Numbered from the stretch's first letter, positions 1 to 8,992 are shown. The stretch is DNA of 64,000 bases from Mucilaginibacter aquaedulcis (GCF_030409325.1 NZ_JAUFPR010000001.1:434001-498000); one strand, 5' to 3'. Numbers and translations are program-made. Notes: generated by a model not told the origin, from the letters alone.

Positions 1-1211
1 GTAGTTATGTTTTTGATCGGCTGCGATTTGATGGAAGGGTTTTCGATCAGCGAATCCAGGATATCACTCTCGGTGATCTTACCGATTACCATACCTTTTT
101 GGGTCACCGGTATCTGCGATATATTGAGTGATTTAATGGTATTTATAGCCTCCAGCACGGTTTTCTCACAGTCGATGGTAATAATCTCCTGTACATCTTT
201 TTTGCTGATGATATCGCGGGCGGTAAGCTTGCCGTCTTTCAGGAATCCGCGGTCACGCAGCCAGTCGTCATTATACATTTTGCCCAGGTAGCGGGTACCA
301 TGGTCGGGGAATATGATCACTACTACATCACCTTCCTTAAACTTATCCTTCATTTGCAGTGTACCTGCTACAGCTGATCCGGTTGAGTTACCTGCGAAAA
401 TTCCTTCCTTACGGGCAATTTCGCGGGTCATAAGGGCGGCGTCCTTATCGGTCACCTTTTCAAAATGATCAATAAGGCTAAAGTCAACATTCTGCGGTAA
501 AAAATCTTCGCCTATACCTTCGGTAATGTAGGGATAGATCTCGTTCTTATCCATGATACCGGTTTCCTTGTATTTTTTAAATACAGAACCGTAAGTATCA
601 ATACCCAGCACCTGTATGTTAGGATTTTTCTCTTTAAGGTAACGTGCCGTACCTGAGATGGTACCGCCGGTGCCCACGCCTACTACCAAATGCGTGATCT
701 TACCCTCAGTTTGTTCCCATATTTCGGGACCGGTTTGCTCATAATGCGCCTGCGAGTTGCTCAGGTTATCATACTGGTTAGGTTTCCATGAATTGGGCAC
801 TTCGCGCTCCAAACGGGAAGAAACAGAATAGTATGAACGTGGGTCTTCCGGCTCTACGTTAGTAGGGCAAACAATTACCTCGGCGCCAAAGGCACGCAGG
901 GCGTCAAACTTTTCTTTTGATTGTTTATCGGTACTGGTAAAAATACATTTGTAACCTTTTATAACGGCGGCAATGGCCAGGCCCATTCCCGTATTGCCCG
1001 ATGTACCTTCAATAATAGTACCTCCCGGTTTCAATTTGCCACTTGCCTCAGCATCTTCTATCATTTTAAGGGCCATGCGATCCTTAATAGAATTACCGGG
1101 GTTGGTGGTTTCTATCTTAGCCAGCACTATAGCCGGGATATCCTTTGTAACCTTGTTTAACTTAACCAGAGGCGTATGGCCAATGGTTTCTAATATATTG
1201 TTATACCACAT
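1..1211 (-). CDS. cystathionine beta-synthase / cysteine synthase with CBS domain (3' end cut off)
   Basis: PLP-dependent beta-replacement enzyme, expected to condense serine or O-acetylserine with homocysteine or sulfide in the cytoplasm. The protein starts MWYNNILETIGHTPLVKLNK. The PLP lysine is in NPGNSIKDR (K43) and the phosphate-binding loop is TSGNTG (70-75). A glycine-rich GVGTGGTIS segment follows. From about residue 307 to the window edge the chain reads as a CBS regulatory domain (LTARDII..., IPVTQKGMVIGKITESDI). The fold-II core plus C-terminal CBS domain resembles cystathionine beta-synthase more than plain CysK/CysM. No stop is reached, so the last 50 or so residues lie outside the window. 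The true substrate (serine or O-acetylserine) cannot be read from sequence alone. Confidence 0.9.
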   Translation of the reverse strand, partial: MWYNNILETIGHTPLVKLNKVTKDIPAIVLAKIETTNPGNSIKDRMALKMIEDAEASGKLKPGGTIIEGTSGNTGMGLAIAAVIKGYKCIFTSTDKQSKEKFDALRAFGAEVIVCPTNVEPEDPRSYYSVSSRLEREVPNSWKPNQYDNLSNSQAHYEQTGPEIWEQTEGKITHLVVGVGTGGTISGTARYLKEKNPNIQVLGIDTYGSVFKKYKETGIMDKNEIYPYITEGIGEDFLPQNVDFSLIDHFEKVTDKDAALMTREIARKEGIFAGNSTGSAVAGTLQMKDKFKEGDVVVIIFPDHGTRYLGKMYNDDWLRDRGFLKDGKLTARDIISKKDVQEIITIDCEKTVLEAINTIKSLNISQIPVTQKGMVIGKITESDILDSLIENPSIKSQPIKNIT

Positions 1212-1305
1212 AAATTAATCGTCTACAAACCCGGTATACTTAGCCGGATAATCCCTCAAAATTAAGTTTCTTAAATGATATATTGGCATAGTTCATGGTT
1301 AATTT

Positions 1306-1419
1306 GTTCATTGGTTCAATCGTTCATTAGTTCATTGGTCTATTCTAAAACCAATAAACATTGGAATAATCAATTCAAACTTCGCACCAATGAACTAATG
1401 AACAAGTAAACCAATGAAC
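1306..1419. repeat. nested inverted repeat built from GTTCATTGG / GTTCATTAG words
   Basis: The spacer between the AMP nucleosidase and CBS genes folds on itself. GTTCATTAGTTCATTGGT at 1322-1339 is the exact reverse complement of 1386-1403 (18 bp). An outer pair, 1306-1316 with 1409-1419, is also exact (11 bp). A small inner hairpin CCAAT-AAAC-ATTGG lies at 1351-1364, flanked by TATTC/GAATA. The same short word is reiterated several times in each arm. It lies 3' of the AMP nucleosidase coding strand stop at 1423 only in the sense of being just beyond it, so it may also act as a transcript end. Confidence 0.8.
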
Positions 1420-1422
1420 CAC

Positions 1423-2277
1423 TTAGAACTTCAGGTGCTTAACGGTTAAGCCGTTATTGATCAGTTGTTTTAACGATTCGATACCAATGTGCAGGTGGGT
1501 TTCCACGAACTGTTCAGTTACTGTTGAATCACTTTCGGCAGTTTTAACACCTTCCGGGATCATGGGCTGGTCAGATACCAGCAGCAGCGCTCCTGTTGGT
1601 ATCTTGTTGGCGAAACCGGTTGTAAAAATGGTGGCGGTTTCCATATCAACGGCCATGGCCCGTAAATCTTTCAGGTATTTTTTAAAAGTTTTATCGTGCT
1701 CCCAAACCCGGCGATTGGTGGTGTAGCAGGTACCTGTCCAATAATCACGCGAGTAATCACGAATGGTGGTTGATATGGCTTTCTGCAAGGCAAATGAGGG
1801 CAATGCGGGCACTTCTGGCGGCAAATAATCATTAGATGTACCTTCGCCCCTGATGGCTGCAATTGGCAGTATCAGGTCGCCTACGTTATTCTTTTTCTTT
1901 AGTCCGCCGCATTTACCTAAAAATATAACAGCTTTAGGGTGTATAGCAGTAAGCAGATCCATCACGGTAGCTGCTACCGAGCTGCCCATACCAAAGTTAA
2001 TAATGGTTATACCGTTGGCGGTAACGCTTTGCATGGGCTTTTCGATACCCATGATAGGCGCGTTATCATGCCATTGCGAAAACAGTTGTATATACTTTGA
2101 AAAGTTGGTGAGTATAATGTATTCGCCAAAGGCTTCAAGCGGGCGGCCGGTATAGCGCGGCAACCAGTTGGCCACAATGGCTTCCTTGGTTTTAAGGCCC
2201 GATTTTATAGGTGTATGCACCTCCTTTACTACCGGCGCGTCGGTAGGGTCTTTTTTAATGTTCAGTTCCTCGTTCAT
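1423..2277 (-). CDS. amn: AMP nucleosidase (short Bacteroidota form)
   Basis: Predicted to hydrolyse AMP to adenine and ribose 5-phosphate, controlling the adenylate pool and feeding purine salvage. At 284 residues it lacks the N-terminal regulatory domain of the long enterobacterial Amn, but the nucleoside-phosphorylase-fold catalytic domain is complete. Visible features are the GMGSSVAATVMDLL phosphate/ribose-binding segment, the FLGKCGGL strand, the RGEGTSNDYLPPEVPA loop typical of AMP nucleosidases, and the AVDMETATIFTTGF base-binding motif, followed by LLLVSDQPM. It stands alone between two repeat-filled spacers. No Shine-Dalgarno sequence is apparent. A general purine nucleoside phosphorylase is the less likely alternative. 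Confidence 0.88.
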   Translation of the reverse strand: MNEELNIKKDPTDAPVVKEVHTPIKSGLKTKEAIVANWLPRYTGRPLEAFGEYIILTNFSKYIQLFSQWHDNAPIMGIEKPMQSVTANGITIINFGMGSSVAATVMDLLTAIHPKAVIFLGKCGGLKKKNNVGDLILPIAAIRGEGTSNDYLPPEVPALPSFALQKAISTTIRDYSRDYWTGTCYTTNRRVWEHDKTFKKYLKDLRAMAVDMETATIFTTGFANKIPTGALLLVSDQPMIPEGVKTAESDSTVTEQFVETHLHIGIESLKQLINNGLTVKHLKF

Positions 2278-2302
2278 AATTGTTCAGTTTAGTGTTTTTT
2301 AG

Positions 2303-2414
2303 TATCAGGTAGTTAGTATCAAGTAGATAGTATCAAGTATCAAGACTTGAATGTAGATTATATCAAAACTTAGATGATAGAATTATCTTGATACTTGATA
2401 CTAACTACTTGATA
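2303..2414. repeat. inverted repeat of TAGTATCAAGTA words
   Basis: 2303-2325 pairs with 2392-2414 with one mismatch in 23 positions. The word TATCAAGTA is reiterated four or five times across the spacer, in both orientations. It lies between the start of the AMP nucleosidase gene and the 3' end of clpX. It has the same architecture as the 1306-1419 element but an unrelated word. Confidence 0.8.
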
Positions 2415-2438
2415 ACCATAAATAAAAACCTGTTTATA

Positions 2439-2472
2439 CAACAAACCCCGGCGTTGCACCAGGGTTTGTGTT
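2439..2472 (-). terminator. stem-loop downstream of clpX
   Basis: ACAAACCC (2441-2448) pairs with GGGTTTGT (2462-2469) around a GC-containing loop, about 40 bp beyond the clpX stop on the minus strand. The uridine tract is short and interrupted, so termination is inferred from position and stem rather than from a perfect intrinsic terminator. Confidence 0.55.
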
Positions 2473-2510
2473 TATTTTAATAAAGATAGCTACTTATTTT
2501 TTTCAAATTG

Positions 2511-3749
2511 TTATGCTACTTTTAATTTTTTCAGATCTGATTTTTCAAATTTTTCGTGAGCATAATCTAACGTTACCTGCAGGCGTTTCACATCTTTTTT
2601 AGATGGGAACTCAAACATGGCATCTATCATGATAGCCTCACATATTGATCTTAACCCTCTTGCGCCAAGTTTAAATTCCATTGCTTTATCAACAATAAAC
2701 TCCAGCACCTCATCATCAAAATCAAGCTTTACGTTTTCATATTCAAACAGCTTTTTATACTGTTTAAGCAATGAGTTTTTAGGCTCGGTTAATATGTTGC
2801 GTAACGCATCCCTGTCAAGCGGGTTTAAATAAGTTAACACCGGCAAACGACCGATCAGTTCGGGTATTAATCCGAATGATTTCAGATCCTGCGGAGTGAT
2901 GTACTTGTAAAGGTTTTTCATATCCACCTCGCCGTCATCACGTTTTAGTTTATAACCAACGGTTTGCGTACGCAGCCTGTTGGCTATTTTACGGTCGATA
3001 CCATCAAAAGCGCCGCCGCATATAAACAGTATGTTACTGGTATTTACGGTGATCATTTTTTGATCGGGGTGCTTGCGGCCTCCCTGTGGTGGTACATTTA
3101 CCATGGTACCTTCCAATATTTTTAATAGCGCCTGCTGTACACCCTCGCCCGATACATCACGGGTGATGGAAGCGTTATCGCTTTTACGGGCTATTTTATC
3201 AACCTCATCAATGTAAACAATGCCTTTTTCGGCCATGGTTACATCATAATCTGCTGATTGCAGCAAGCGGGTAAGTATGCTTTCCACATCCTCCCCTACA
3301 TAACCGGCTTCGGTAAGTACGGTAGCATCACAAATACAAAACGGTACGTTCAGTATTTTTGCCATGGTTTTGGCCAGTAAGGTTTTACCCGTGCCGGTTT
3401 CGCCCACCATAATGATGTTTGATTTTTCAATCTCTACCTCATCCTTATCAATACGCTGGTTTAAGCGTTTGTAATGGTTGTATACCGCTACAGAAAGTAT
3501 CTTTTTGGCATCATCCTGCCCTATAACATATTGATCGAGGTGACTTTTAATTTCGGATGGCTTCAATAAAGACGGCGCCGAGGGCGAAGCCTTAACTTTA
3601 CGCACCTTTAATTCTTCAGCCAATATTTCATTAGCCTGGTTAACGCATTTATCACAAATGTGTGCGTCAAGACCCGCAATCAACATCAGGGAATCCTGCT
3701 TACCTGCACCACAAAATGAGCACCTGATCTCCTTACTGCTTTTATTCAT
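2511..3749 (-). CDS. clpX: ATP-dependent protease ATP-binding subunit ClpX
   Basis: AAA+ unfoldase that selects substrates and threads them into ClpP. The N-terminal C4 zinc-binding domain has Cys10, 13, 32 and 35. The Walker A motif GETGTGKT is at 116-123 and Walker [10 protein letters not shown] is around 178-185. The sensor/arginine-finger region is intact, and [11 protein letters not shown] matches the conserved ClpX segment near the ClpP-contacting loop. At 412 residues it has normal family length. It is the third gene of a same-strand tig-clpP-clpX series; the spacer from clpP is 158 bp and holds a weak inverted repeat (GTTTTGAGTTCAAAG with CTTTGAACCCAAAAC, about 3822-3885), so it may be transcribed from its own promoter or by read-through. 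Confidence 0.97.
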   Translation of the reverse strand: MNKSSKEIRCSFCGAGKQDSLMLIAGLDAHICDKCVNQANEILAEELKVRKVKASPSAPSLLKPSEIKSHLDQYVIGQDDAKKILSVAVYNHYKRLNQRIDKDEVEIEKSNIIMVGETGTGKTLLAKTMAKILNVPFCICDATVLTEAGYVGEDVESILTRLLQSADYDVTMAEKGIVYIDEVDKIARKSDNASITRDVSGEGVQQALLKILEGTMVNVPPQGGRKHPDQKMITVNTSNILFICGGAFDGIDRKIANRLRTQTVGYKLKRDDGEVDMKNLYKYITPQDLKSFGLIPELIGRLPVLTYLNPLDRDALRNILTEPKNSLLKQYKKLFEYENVKLDFDDEVLEFIVDKAMEFKLGARGLRSICEAIMIDAMFEFPSKKDVKRLQVTLDYAHEKFEKSDLKKLKVA

Positions 3750-3907
3750 CTGATTTGTGTGTTATCCAAAATTAACTAATTGGCAGCATAAAACAAAGTT
3801 TTAAGCCCCGAGTATTAAGTTTTGAGTTCAAAGACGTTAATTTTTATACGTTTAAACGCTTAATTAACACTTTGAACCCAAAACAGATAACTCAAAACCT
3901 CAGGAAA

Positions 3908-4633
3908 TTATTTTTTTCCTTTGCTACCCTTTAAAATCTCATCAACCATACCAAATTCTTTGGCCTCTTCGGCAATCATCCAGTAATCACGGTCAGATGC
4001 ATCCCAAACTTTCTGGAAAGGTGCACCACTATGATCAGCAATGATCTGATATAGTTCTTTTTTCAGCTTAGTGATCTCATGATAAGAGATCTCAATATCT
4101 GACTGCTGGCCCTGAGCACCGCCCGATGGCTGGTGAATCATTACCCTTGCATGTGGCAATATGGCCCTTTTACCTTCGGTGCCTGCGCATAATAATACAG
4201 CGGCCATTGAGGCTGCCATACCTGTACAAATGGTAGCCACATCGTTTGATATAAACTGCATGGTATCATATATACCTAAGCCGGCGTAAACCGAACCACC
4301 AGGTGAATTGATGTAGATCTGGATATCGCGTTTGCTATCTGCCGACTGCAGGAACAGCAACTGAGCCTGGATAATGTTTGCAATGTTTTCATAAATGGCA
4401 TCGCCCAGGAAAATGATACGGTCCATCATCAGGCGTGAGAACACGTCCATCTGAGCTACGTTCAACTGACGTTCTTCAATAATATAAGGCGTCATACCGG
4501 TTGGTGTGTAAATACCGCTTGGCATGCGGCTATTATCAACACTGGCTATAAATTTATCTACGTGAAGGCTGTTTAAACGGTGATGTTTAATAGCATAGTT
4601 TCTGAATTCGTTTCTATCAATGTTACTACTCAT
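3908..4633 (-). CDS. clpP: ATP-dependent Clp protease proteolytic subunit ClpP
   Basis: Serine protease that forms the barrel-shaped degradation chamber paired with ClpX. The catalytic triad is visible: Ser142 in GMAASMAA, His167 in MIHQPSGG and Asp216 in DRDYWM. These are each offset by 31 from E. coli numbering (111/136/185), so the extra length (241 residues) is an N-terminal extension, as is usual in this phylum. The GSVYAGLGIYD handle and the SGGAQGQ loop are conserved. The stop lies 158 bp from the clpX start and the gene follows tig, giving the classic chaperone-protease neighbourhood. Confidence 0.96.
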   Translation of the reverse strand: MSSNIDRNEFRNYAIKHHRLNSLHVDKFIASVDNSRMPSGIYTPTGMTPYIIEERQLNVAQMDVFSRLMMDRIIFLGDAIYENIANIIQAQLLFLQSADSKRDIQIYINSPGGSVYAGLGIYDTMQFISNDVATICTGMAASMAAVLLCAGTEGKRAILPHARVMIHQPSGGAQGQQSDIEISYHEITKLKKELYQIIADHSGAPFQKVWDASDRDYWMIAEEAKEFGMVDEILKGSKGKK

Positions 4634-4771
4634 GGTTTTTGTTATTGTTATTTTTAGAATGCAAGAATTACTTGCGTTAAATATAGTTTTTAGTTGAATA
4701 CAATTTTAACAAGATAGTTTGTATTAAGTAAAAATTATTTGGTTGTGGTAGGTTATCTGCCAACCAAGGGA

Positions 4772-4925
4772 GACTCACCCCGACATCGCTTCACTCGTCG
4801 ACCCTCTCTCCGACTTCGTCGCATAGAGGGTAAAGAAAAACAAAAAACACTCTGCCATTTTCCAATTCCCTCTTTCCGCCAAAGGCGAAGAGAGGGTGGT
4901 CGGGCGAAGCCTCGATCGGGTGAAT
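4772..4925. repeat. long imperfect inverted repeat in the tig-clpP spacer
   Basis: The 372-bp gap between tig and clpP contains no gene. Arms of about 42 nt (4772-4813 and 4884-4925, both carrying CACCC...CGA...CCCTCTC) are imperfectly complementary. Each arm half also forms its own small hairpin: CCCTCTCTCC...GAGAGGG-like pairs at about 4802-4830 and 4868-4896. The GC-rich sequence stands out from its AT-rich surroundings. It looks like a dispersed intergenic element and not a gene; the open frame across it (4739-4996) is repeat-derived. Confidence 0.7.
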
Positions 4926-4949
4926 CGCTTCTACGATATTCTTATATAC

Positions 4950-4980
4950 ACCAAAAGCAACCTTGTGAGTTGCTTTTGGT
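4950..4980 (-). terminator. stem-loop downstream of tig
   Basis: A perfect 12-bp stem, ACCAAAAGCAAC (4950-4961) with GTTGCTTTTGGT (4969-4980), and a 7-nt loop, starting 25 bp beyond the trigger factor stop. No long uridine run follows on the minus strand, but the position fits a transcript end for tig. Confidence 0.6.
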
Positions 4981-5005
4981 AAATATGTATATTTAAAATA
5001 TCAGC

Positions 5006-6361
5006 TTATTTTTCTGAAACCAATTTGTTAAAATCAGTAAACAGGATATCTTGTTTCTCTAAGGTTATTACGCTCTTAATGAAATCAAATACCTTTAATG
5101 CTTTTACTTCTTCAAATATTTTGTTAGCATTCTCTTTGTTTTGCAGGTATTGCACGGTGTACTGGCCTAATTGCTCATCAGGGATAGGCTGCGGGCTGTA
5201 CATTCTGAATTGCTGATCTAAACGAACTTTAGCCAATTCAAATACTTCATCGTATTTGATCTCGATCTTGTTGTCTTTAATGATCTTGTTTTCGATCAAA
5301 GTCCATTTAAGATTTGTAGCGAAATCATTATAACCGCCTTCCAGTTCTTCGTCTGTAAGTTTTTCGTTAGTGGCTTTTAACCAGCGTTTCAAAAACTCAT
5401 CAGGCAGGTTAAAATCAACCTTGGCAACGCTCAATTTGTAAATATCGTCCTGTAATTTACGCTCCGAATCCTGAACCATCATGGTTTCCAGTTCTTCGGT
5501 AATTTTAGCTGTAAACTCAGTCTCGGTAGTTACAACACCTTCACCAAATAATTTGTCAAAGAACTCCTGGTTTAAATCACTTTCTTCTAAACGGTTAACG
5601 TTTTTAACAGTTAACTGGAAGTTTGATTTTAAATCAGCTGCTTCGTCTTCTTCAATTTTTAATAAGCCGGCAACTTTCGCTGCGTCGTTATCAAAAGCTT
5701 TCTGAATATCAAACGTTAATACATCATCTTTTTTAAGGCCGATCAGGGAAGCTTTAATGGCTTCGTCTTTAATTTGATCTAACCTTACAGATGCTGTATT
5801 GCTAATGCCACCCTCAAAAACAGAACCATCCGGAGAAAGTTGAACTAATTCAGCATAAAGCACGTCGTCATCTGCCGATACGTCAGGATTTGTCATTTTG
5901 CCATAGCTGCGACGGATGTTTTTGGTACGTGAAGCAAGCGTTTCGTCATCAACTTTGATAACGTATTGGGTAGCTTTATCAGCCGATGAAAAATTAATAT
6001 CAAACTCAGGCGCTAAACCCAGTTCGTAGTTAAATTCAAAGTTATCGTTGAAATCCCAGTTGTATTCTTTATCCTCATCAACCTTTGGCAGCGGCTGGCC
6101 TAAAACCTGCAGTTGTTGCTCGTCAATGTATTTATTTAAGGTATCTGATAATAAGTTATTGATCTCATCAACCAAAATACTTTTACCGTACATTCTTTTG
6201 ATGTGTGATGCCGGTACCATTCCGGGACGAAAGCCTGGCAGTTTAGCTTTTTTGGCGTTTTCTTTTATAGCTTTATCAACACGTGGCTGGTAATCTTCAC
6301 GGTCAATGTTAATTTTAACTACTGCGTTCAGGGCGTCTACTTTTTCCTGTGTAATATTCAT
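5006..6361 (-). CDS. tig: trigger factor, ribosome-associated chaperone
   Basis: Ribosome-bound chaperone for nascent chains. The N-terminal ribosome-binding domain carries the signature region KLPGFRPGMVPASHIKRMYGKSILVDEI (residues about 40-67). This is followed by a divergent FKBP-like middle domain and a helical C-terminal arm domain, 451 residues in total. The FKBP domain is poorly conserved, which is usual for Bacteroidota trigger factors. It is first in the tig-clpP-clpX series on the minus strand. A 372-bp repeat-bearing gap and a stem-loop separate it from clpP, so the cluster is probably not one simple transcript. Confidence 0.92.
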   Translation of the reverse strand: MNITQEKVDALNAVVKINIDREDYQPRVDKAIKENAKKAKLPGFRPGMVPASHIKRMYGKSILVDEINNLLSDTLNKYIDEQQLQVLGQPLPKVDEDKEYNWDFNDNFEFNYELGLAPEFDINFSSADKATQYVIKVDDETLASRTKNIRRSYGKMTNPDVSADDDVLYAELVQLSPDGSVFEGGISNTASVRLDQIKDEAIKASLIGLKKDDVLTFDIQKAFDNDAAKVAGLLKIEEDEAADLKSNFQLTVKNVNRLEESDLNQEFFDKLFGEGVVTTETEFTAKITEELETMMVQDSERKLQDDIYKLSVAKVDFNLPDEFLKRWLKATNEKLTDEELEGGYNDFATNLKWTLIENKIIKDNKIEIKYDEVFELAKVRLDQQFRMYSPQPIPDEQLGQYTVQYLQNKENANKIFEEVKALKVFDFIKSVITLEKQDILFTDFNKLVSEK

Positions 6362-6462
6362 CTTCTACCGGGTATTTTAGTTTAATCTATTGAAACGTAG
6401 CTCAAAAACCAGTTCTGGCTATACAAATTTCGAGGCGCAAAAGTACGAATTTATTTTAAATT

Positions 6463-7449
6463 TTAATTAAGCTTTTGTGCCGGCGCAAATTTAATAACCG
6501 GATTTTTTACAGCCTTAATTGTTTTTACATAAGCATACATTGCTTCCAGATCGGTAGTTTTCATGCCAGCATATCTGTACCATGGCATAATTGATTGAAA
6601 TTCACCCGGTTTTACATCAACCCTTTTACTGCTATCAGCATATTGCCTGAATTTTGAAACAAACTGTTCCCGTGTCCAATTACCTAAACCCGTTGTCCTA
6701 TCGGCAGTAATATTTGCCGAGCGTACCACGCCCGCTCCGGGCACTAAAAACTCCCTGCCCCCTGCATATTCCAGTCCGGCAATTATTTTACCCTGCTTAA
6801 CCTGGCTGTGGCAATCTTTACAGGCTGCAATAGTTACCAGGTATTCGCCGTATTTAAGTGTATCATGCTCATTAGGAATGGTGCCGAGCATGGCCTTTTT
6901 AGGCATGGTATGCACCAGGATATTTAAAGGAAAATCAAGCTTACGCTGCGGGTAATTTGCCTCCTGGGGCTTAATGGTACGCAGATAGGCGATTATTGAA
7001 TATACATCTTCCCTGCTCATTTTTGAGTATGACTCCCAGGGCATGAGCGGAAAAATAGCCGACCCATCTTTTTTAACACCCGCCGTAATAGCCCTGAACA
7101 GCTCACCATCCGTCCAGCTGCTTAAATGATAGGGTGTGATATTAGGAACAATTACATCGCCGGGAAAACCAACGTTAGCATCAAATTTTTCGCCCCCTGC
7201 ACCTAATGTGCCCTCTTTCATCGGGCCTGCAAATTTGCTCCAGTCGCGGGTAGAGTGGCAATCCATGCAAAGCGTAATATTATTGGCCAGGTATTTACCA
7301 CGCTCAACCCGCTGGGGCGTAATGGCTATCTTAATAGCTTCCGGCTCGCCAACATTGGGTAAGGCCAGCGTAACGTATGATATACCTGCTATTACAATAA
7401 GTACAAGTATAACAACCAAATAAGCGGTAAACTTTAAAACTTTTTTCAT
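6463..7449 (-). CDS. membrane-anchored di-heme cytochrome c
   Basis: Electron-transfer protein with two c-type heme sites: CMDCH (C61, C64, H65) and CKDCH (C210, C213, H214). A hydrophobic anchor at residues 7-30 should place both heme domains in the periplasm. Candidate distal Met ligands lie in FPLMPW (about M136) and SIMPWYRYAG near the C-terminus, so the chain is two tandem cytochrome c domains, the second retaining the same MPW context. 328 residues. No dehydrogenase or oxidase subunit is adjacent, so its redox partner is unknown. It faces the same way as the GIN lipoprotein gene upstream, 31 bp away, and the two may be co-transcribed. Confidence 0.85.
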   Translation of the reverse strand: MKKVLKFTAYLVVILVLIVIAGISYVTLALPNVGEPEAIKIAITPQRVERGKYLANNITLCMDCHSTRDWSKFAGPMKEGTLGAGGEKFDANVGFPGDVIVPNITPYHLSSWTDGELFRAITAGVKKDGSAIFPLMPWESYSKMSREDVYSIIAYLRTIKPQEANYPQRKLDFPLNILVHTMPKKAMLGTIPNEHDTLKYGEYLVTIAACKDCHSQVKQGKIIAGLEYAGGREFLVPGAGVVRSANITADRTTGLGNWTREQFVSKFRQYADSSKRVDVKPGEFQSIMPWYRYAGMKTTDLEAMYAYVKTIKAVKNPVIKFAPAQKLN

Positions 7450-7480
7450 GATGCAGGGGTATTTATTTTACGACTTTGAT

Positions 7481-8203
7481 TTAATCAACCTTAATGATTT
7501 TTGACGCGCCGGCCTTATCATTATTCACGGTTGACGGCGAACCTTTATACTGAATTTCGGCAGCGCCCTTTGAATGTACGTTCAGTGTTTTCAGCACATT
7601 AATATTGCATTTACTCACACCAGCAGTATTTAAAGTATACTCGCCAACCACAAAATCAAACGCGTTCACCTTAACTACCCCGCTTGATTCTATCCGGTGC
7701 GATGCCGCCTGTCCTTTCAGGTTAAGTTCGCTTACACCGCTGCCATCGGTAACTACATTTGCGGCGTTTAAATCAAGGTTAAGGCGTGTAGCACCGGAAA
7801 GGTGTATATTCAGATCGCCCAGGATCATTTTACCAACTGAAGAGATCTCTACCGCGCCCGATGCAGCAAGCTCATCAAGTTTATGAATGCCTATGTTGAT
7901 CACCATGCTGTCGGCATCGCACATGCTCTTTTTTGATTTGATGAACAGCTTGCCCCCTTCTACCGAGGTTGATACATATTTGAGCAAATTATCATCGCCG
8001 GTTACGGCTATATTTAATGAGCTATCCTGAGTTAAATGAACTTTAAATCCGCCGGATATCTCTATCTTTTTAAAATCATTGGCCTTGCGCTGTTCTGTAA
8101 TGATCTTGCCCGATCCGTGCACACAGCCCAGTTTACATGATGATAATATACTTACCGATGTACACGCAATGGCTATAGCGATGGCTAAAGTTGCTTTTCT
8201 CAT
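7481..8203 (-). CDS. head-GIN domain (DUF2807) lipoprotein
   Basis: Predicted lipoprotein: an N-terminal hydrophobic stretch ends in LSSC with Cys23 as the lipidation site. The mature part (residues about 35-240) is a repetitive beta-strand protein of the putative auto-transporter adhesin head-GIN/DUF2807 family, starting FKKIEISGGFKVHLTQ and showing regular VxISG..., LNIHLSGATRLNLDL strands typical of a right-handed beta helix. Function unknown; surface or periplasmic. It belongs to the same broad family as the genes at 8321 and 13157 but is only distantly similar to them. A terminator lies upstream of it, so it has its own promoter. Confidence 0.8.
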   Translation of the reverse strand: MRKATLAIAIAIACTSVSILSSCKLGCVHGSGKIITEQRKANDFKKIEISGGFKVHLTQDSSLNIAVTGDDNLLKYVSTSVEGGKLFIKSKKSMCDADSMVINIGIHKLDELAASGAVEISSVGKMILGDLNIHLSGATRLNLDLNAANVVTDGSGVSELNLKGQAASHRIESSGVVKVNAFDFVVGEYTLNTAGVSKCNINVLKTLNVHSKGAAEIQYKGSPSTVNNDKAGASKIIKVD

Positions 8204-8253
8204 AATTGGTTTTTGTTAGTGATGGTATTTTGGGTTTGATGTAGTATCAAAAA

Positions 8254-8284
8254 TAAAAAAAGCTATCGCAATGTGCGATAGCCT
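8254..8284 (-). terminator. intrinsic terminator after the GIN gene at 8321
   Basis: A perfect 9-bp stem (8262-8270 with 8274-8282, GCTATCGCA/TGCGATAGC) with a 3-nt loop. On the minus strand it is followed by a seven-base uridine run (plus-strand A8255-A8261). It lies about 40 bp past the stop of the gene ending at 8321. Confidence 0.88.
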
Positions 8285-8320
8285 TTCAGAATATATGTTG
8301 AACTTTTGCAAAAGTTGTGT

Positions 8321-8932
8321 TTATAAACCGGCAAGCTCGTTACCGATCTCTTTTTTACCAACCGCGTCATTAGTAAGTGTATCTGTATAGTGGGCTGCAG
8401 CAAAGTTGTTATTGTTTACACTGCTTGAAAGCGCATGGTTTAAAGTATATGCATCTGCGGTACCTGCCAGGTCAATCTTAGCGTAGTCATTTACATTTAC
8501 ATTAGCTTTAAAGGCATCTACATTCAATTTGGCGGTAGCGTTGTTGTTCAGGTTAACTTCAAGCTCAATGGCAGATAGTTTACCAAATGATTTTACCTGG
8601 GCATTATCATAAGCGCTTATAGCACGCAGATCGTTAGCTGTTACCCAAACCACTAATTTTTCTGGTTTGTATGAGGTAATACGCAATACACCATTTTGGC
8701 TTTGTACCAATGCGCTTTCAGCGTAGTAACGGTTATAAACCTTTACCTCATCGGCTGTGCCGGCAGATACGTATAGTTCAACATTACCGCGAATCTCGAT
8801 CTTATTGATCTTGCTCACATCTGCCAAAACTGTTGGGGCATTGTTGTTATTTATTGTTTTTGCTGAAGTAAAGCTTGCTATTCCACCTACTAAAACCAAT
8901 GTAGTAATGATGGTAAATAATTTTGTTTTCAT
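8321..8932 (-). CDS. secreted head-GIN (DUF2807-like) protein, paralog A
   Basis: Exported protein of unknown function, 203 residues from the chosen start. The start is the ATG at 8932 (MKTKLF...), because it gives a clean signal peptide (about 1-24, ...GIASFTSA) and matches the start of the paralog at 13756; the open frame extends 18 codons further upstream. The mature protein has the GIN-type beta pattern: INKIEIRGNVELYVSAG, then YYAESALVQSQNGVLRI, then ISAYDNAQVKSFG. It is very similar to the protein at 13157-13756 through the first two thirds and diverges at the C-terminus. The upstream region is also shared, including an ECF-type promoter. It ends before a strong terminator, so it is monocistronic. 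Confidence 0.82.
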   Translation of the reverse strand: MKTKLFTIITTLVLVGGIASFTSAKTINNNNAPTVLADVSKINKIEIRGNVELYVSAGTADEVKVYNRYYAESALVQSQNGVLRITSYKPEKLVVWVTANDLRAISAYDNAQVKSFGKLSAIELEVNLNNNATAKLNVDAFKANVNVNDYAKIDLAGTADAYTLNHALSSSVNNNNFAAAHYTDTLTNDAVGKKEIGNELAGL

Positions 8933-8992
8933 GATATTAATATTTTGATTGTCAATTAATTGTATTTCCCTATTTTTTAAATACACCTATAT

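Noticed and set aside
4739..4996. An 85-codon open frame on the plus strand in the tig-clpP spacer
   Set aside because: It is made of the arms of an inverted repeat (SLRLRRIEGKEK / RQRRREGGRAKPRSG), has no neighbours or promoter, and shows no protein-like composition.
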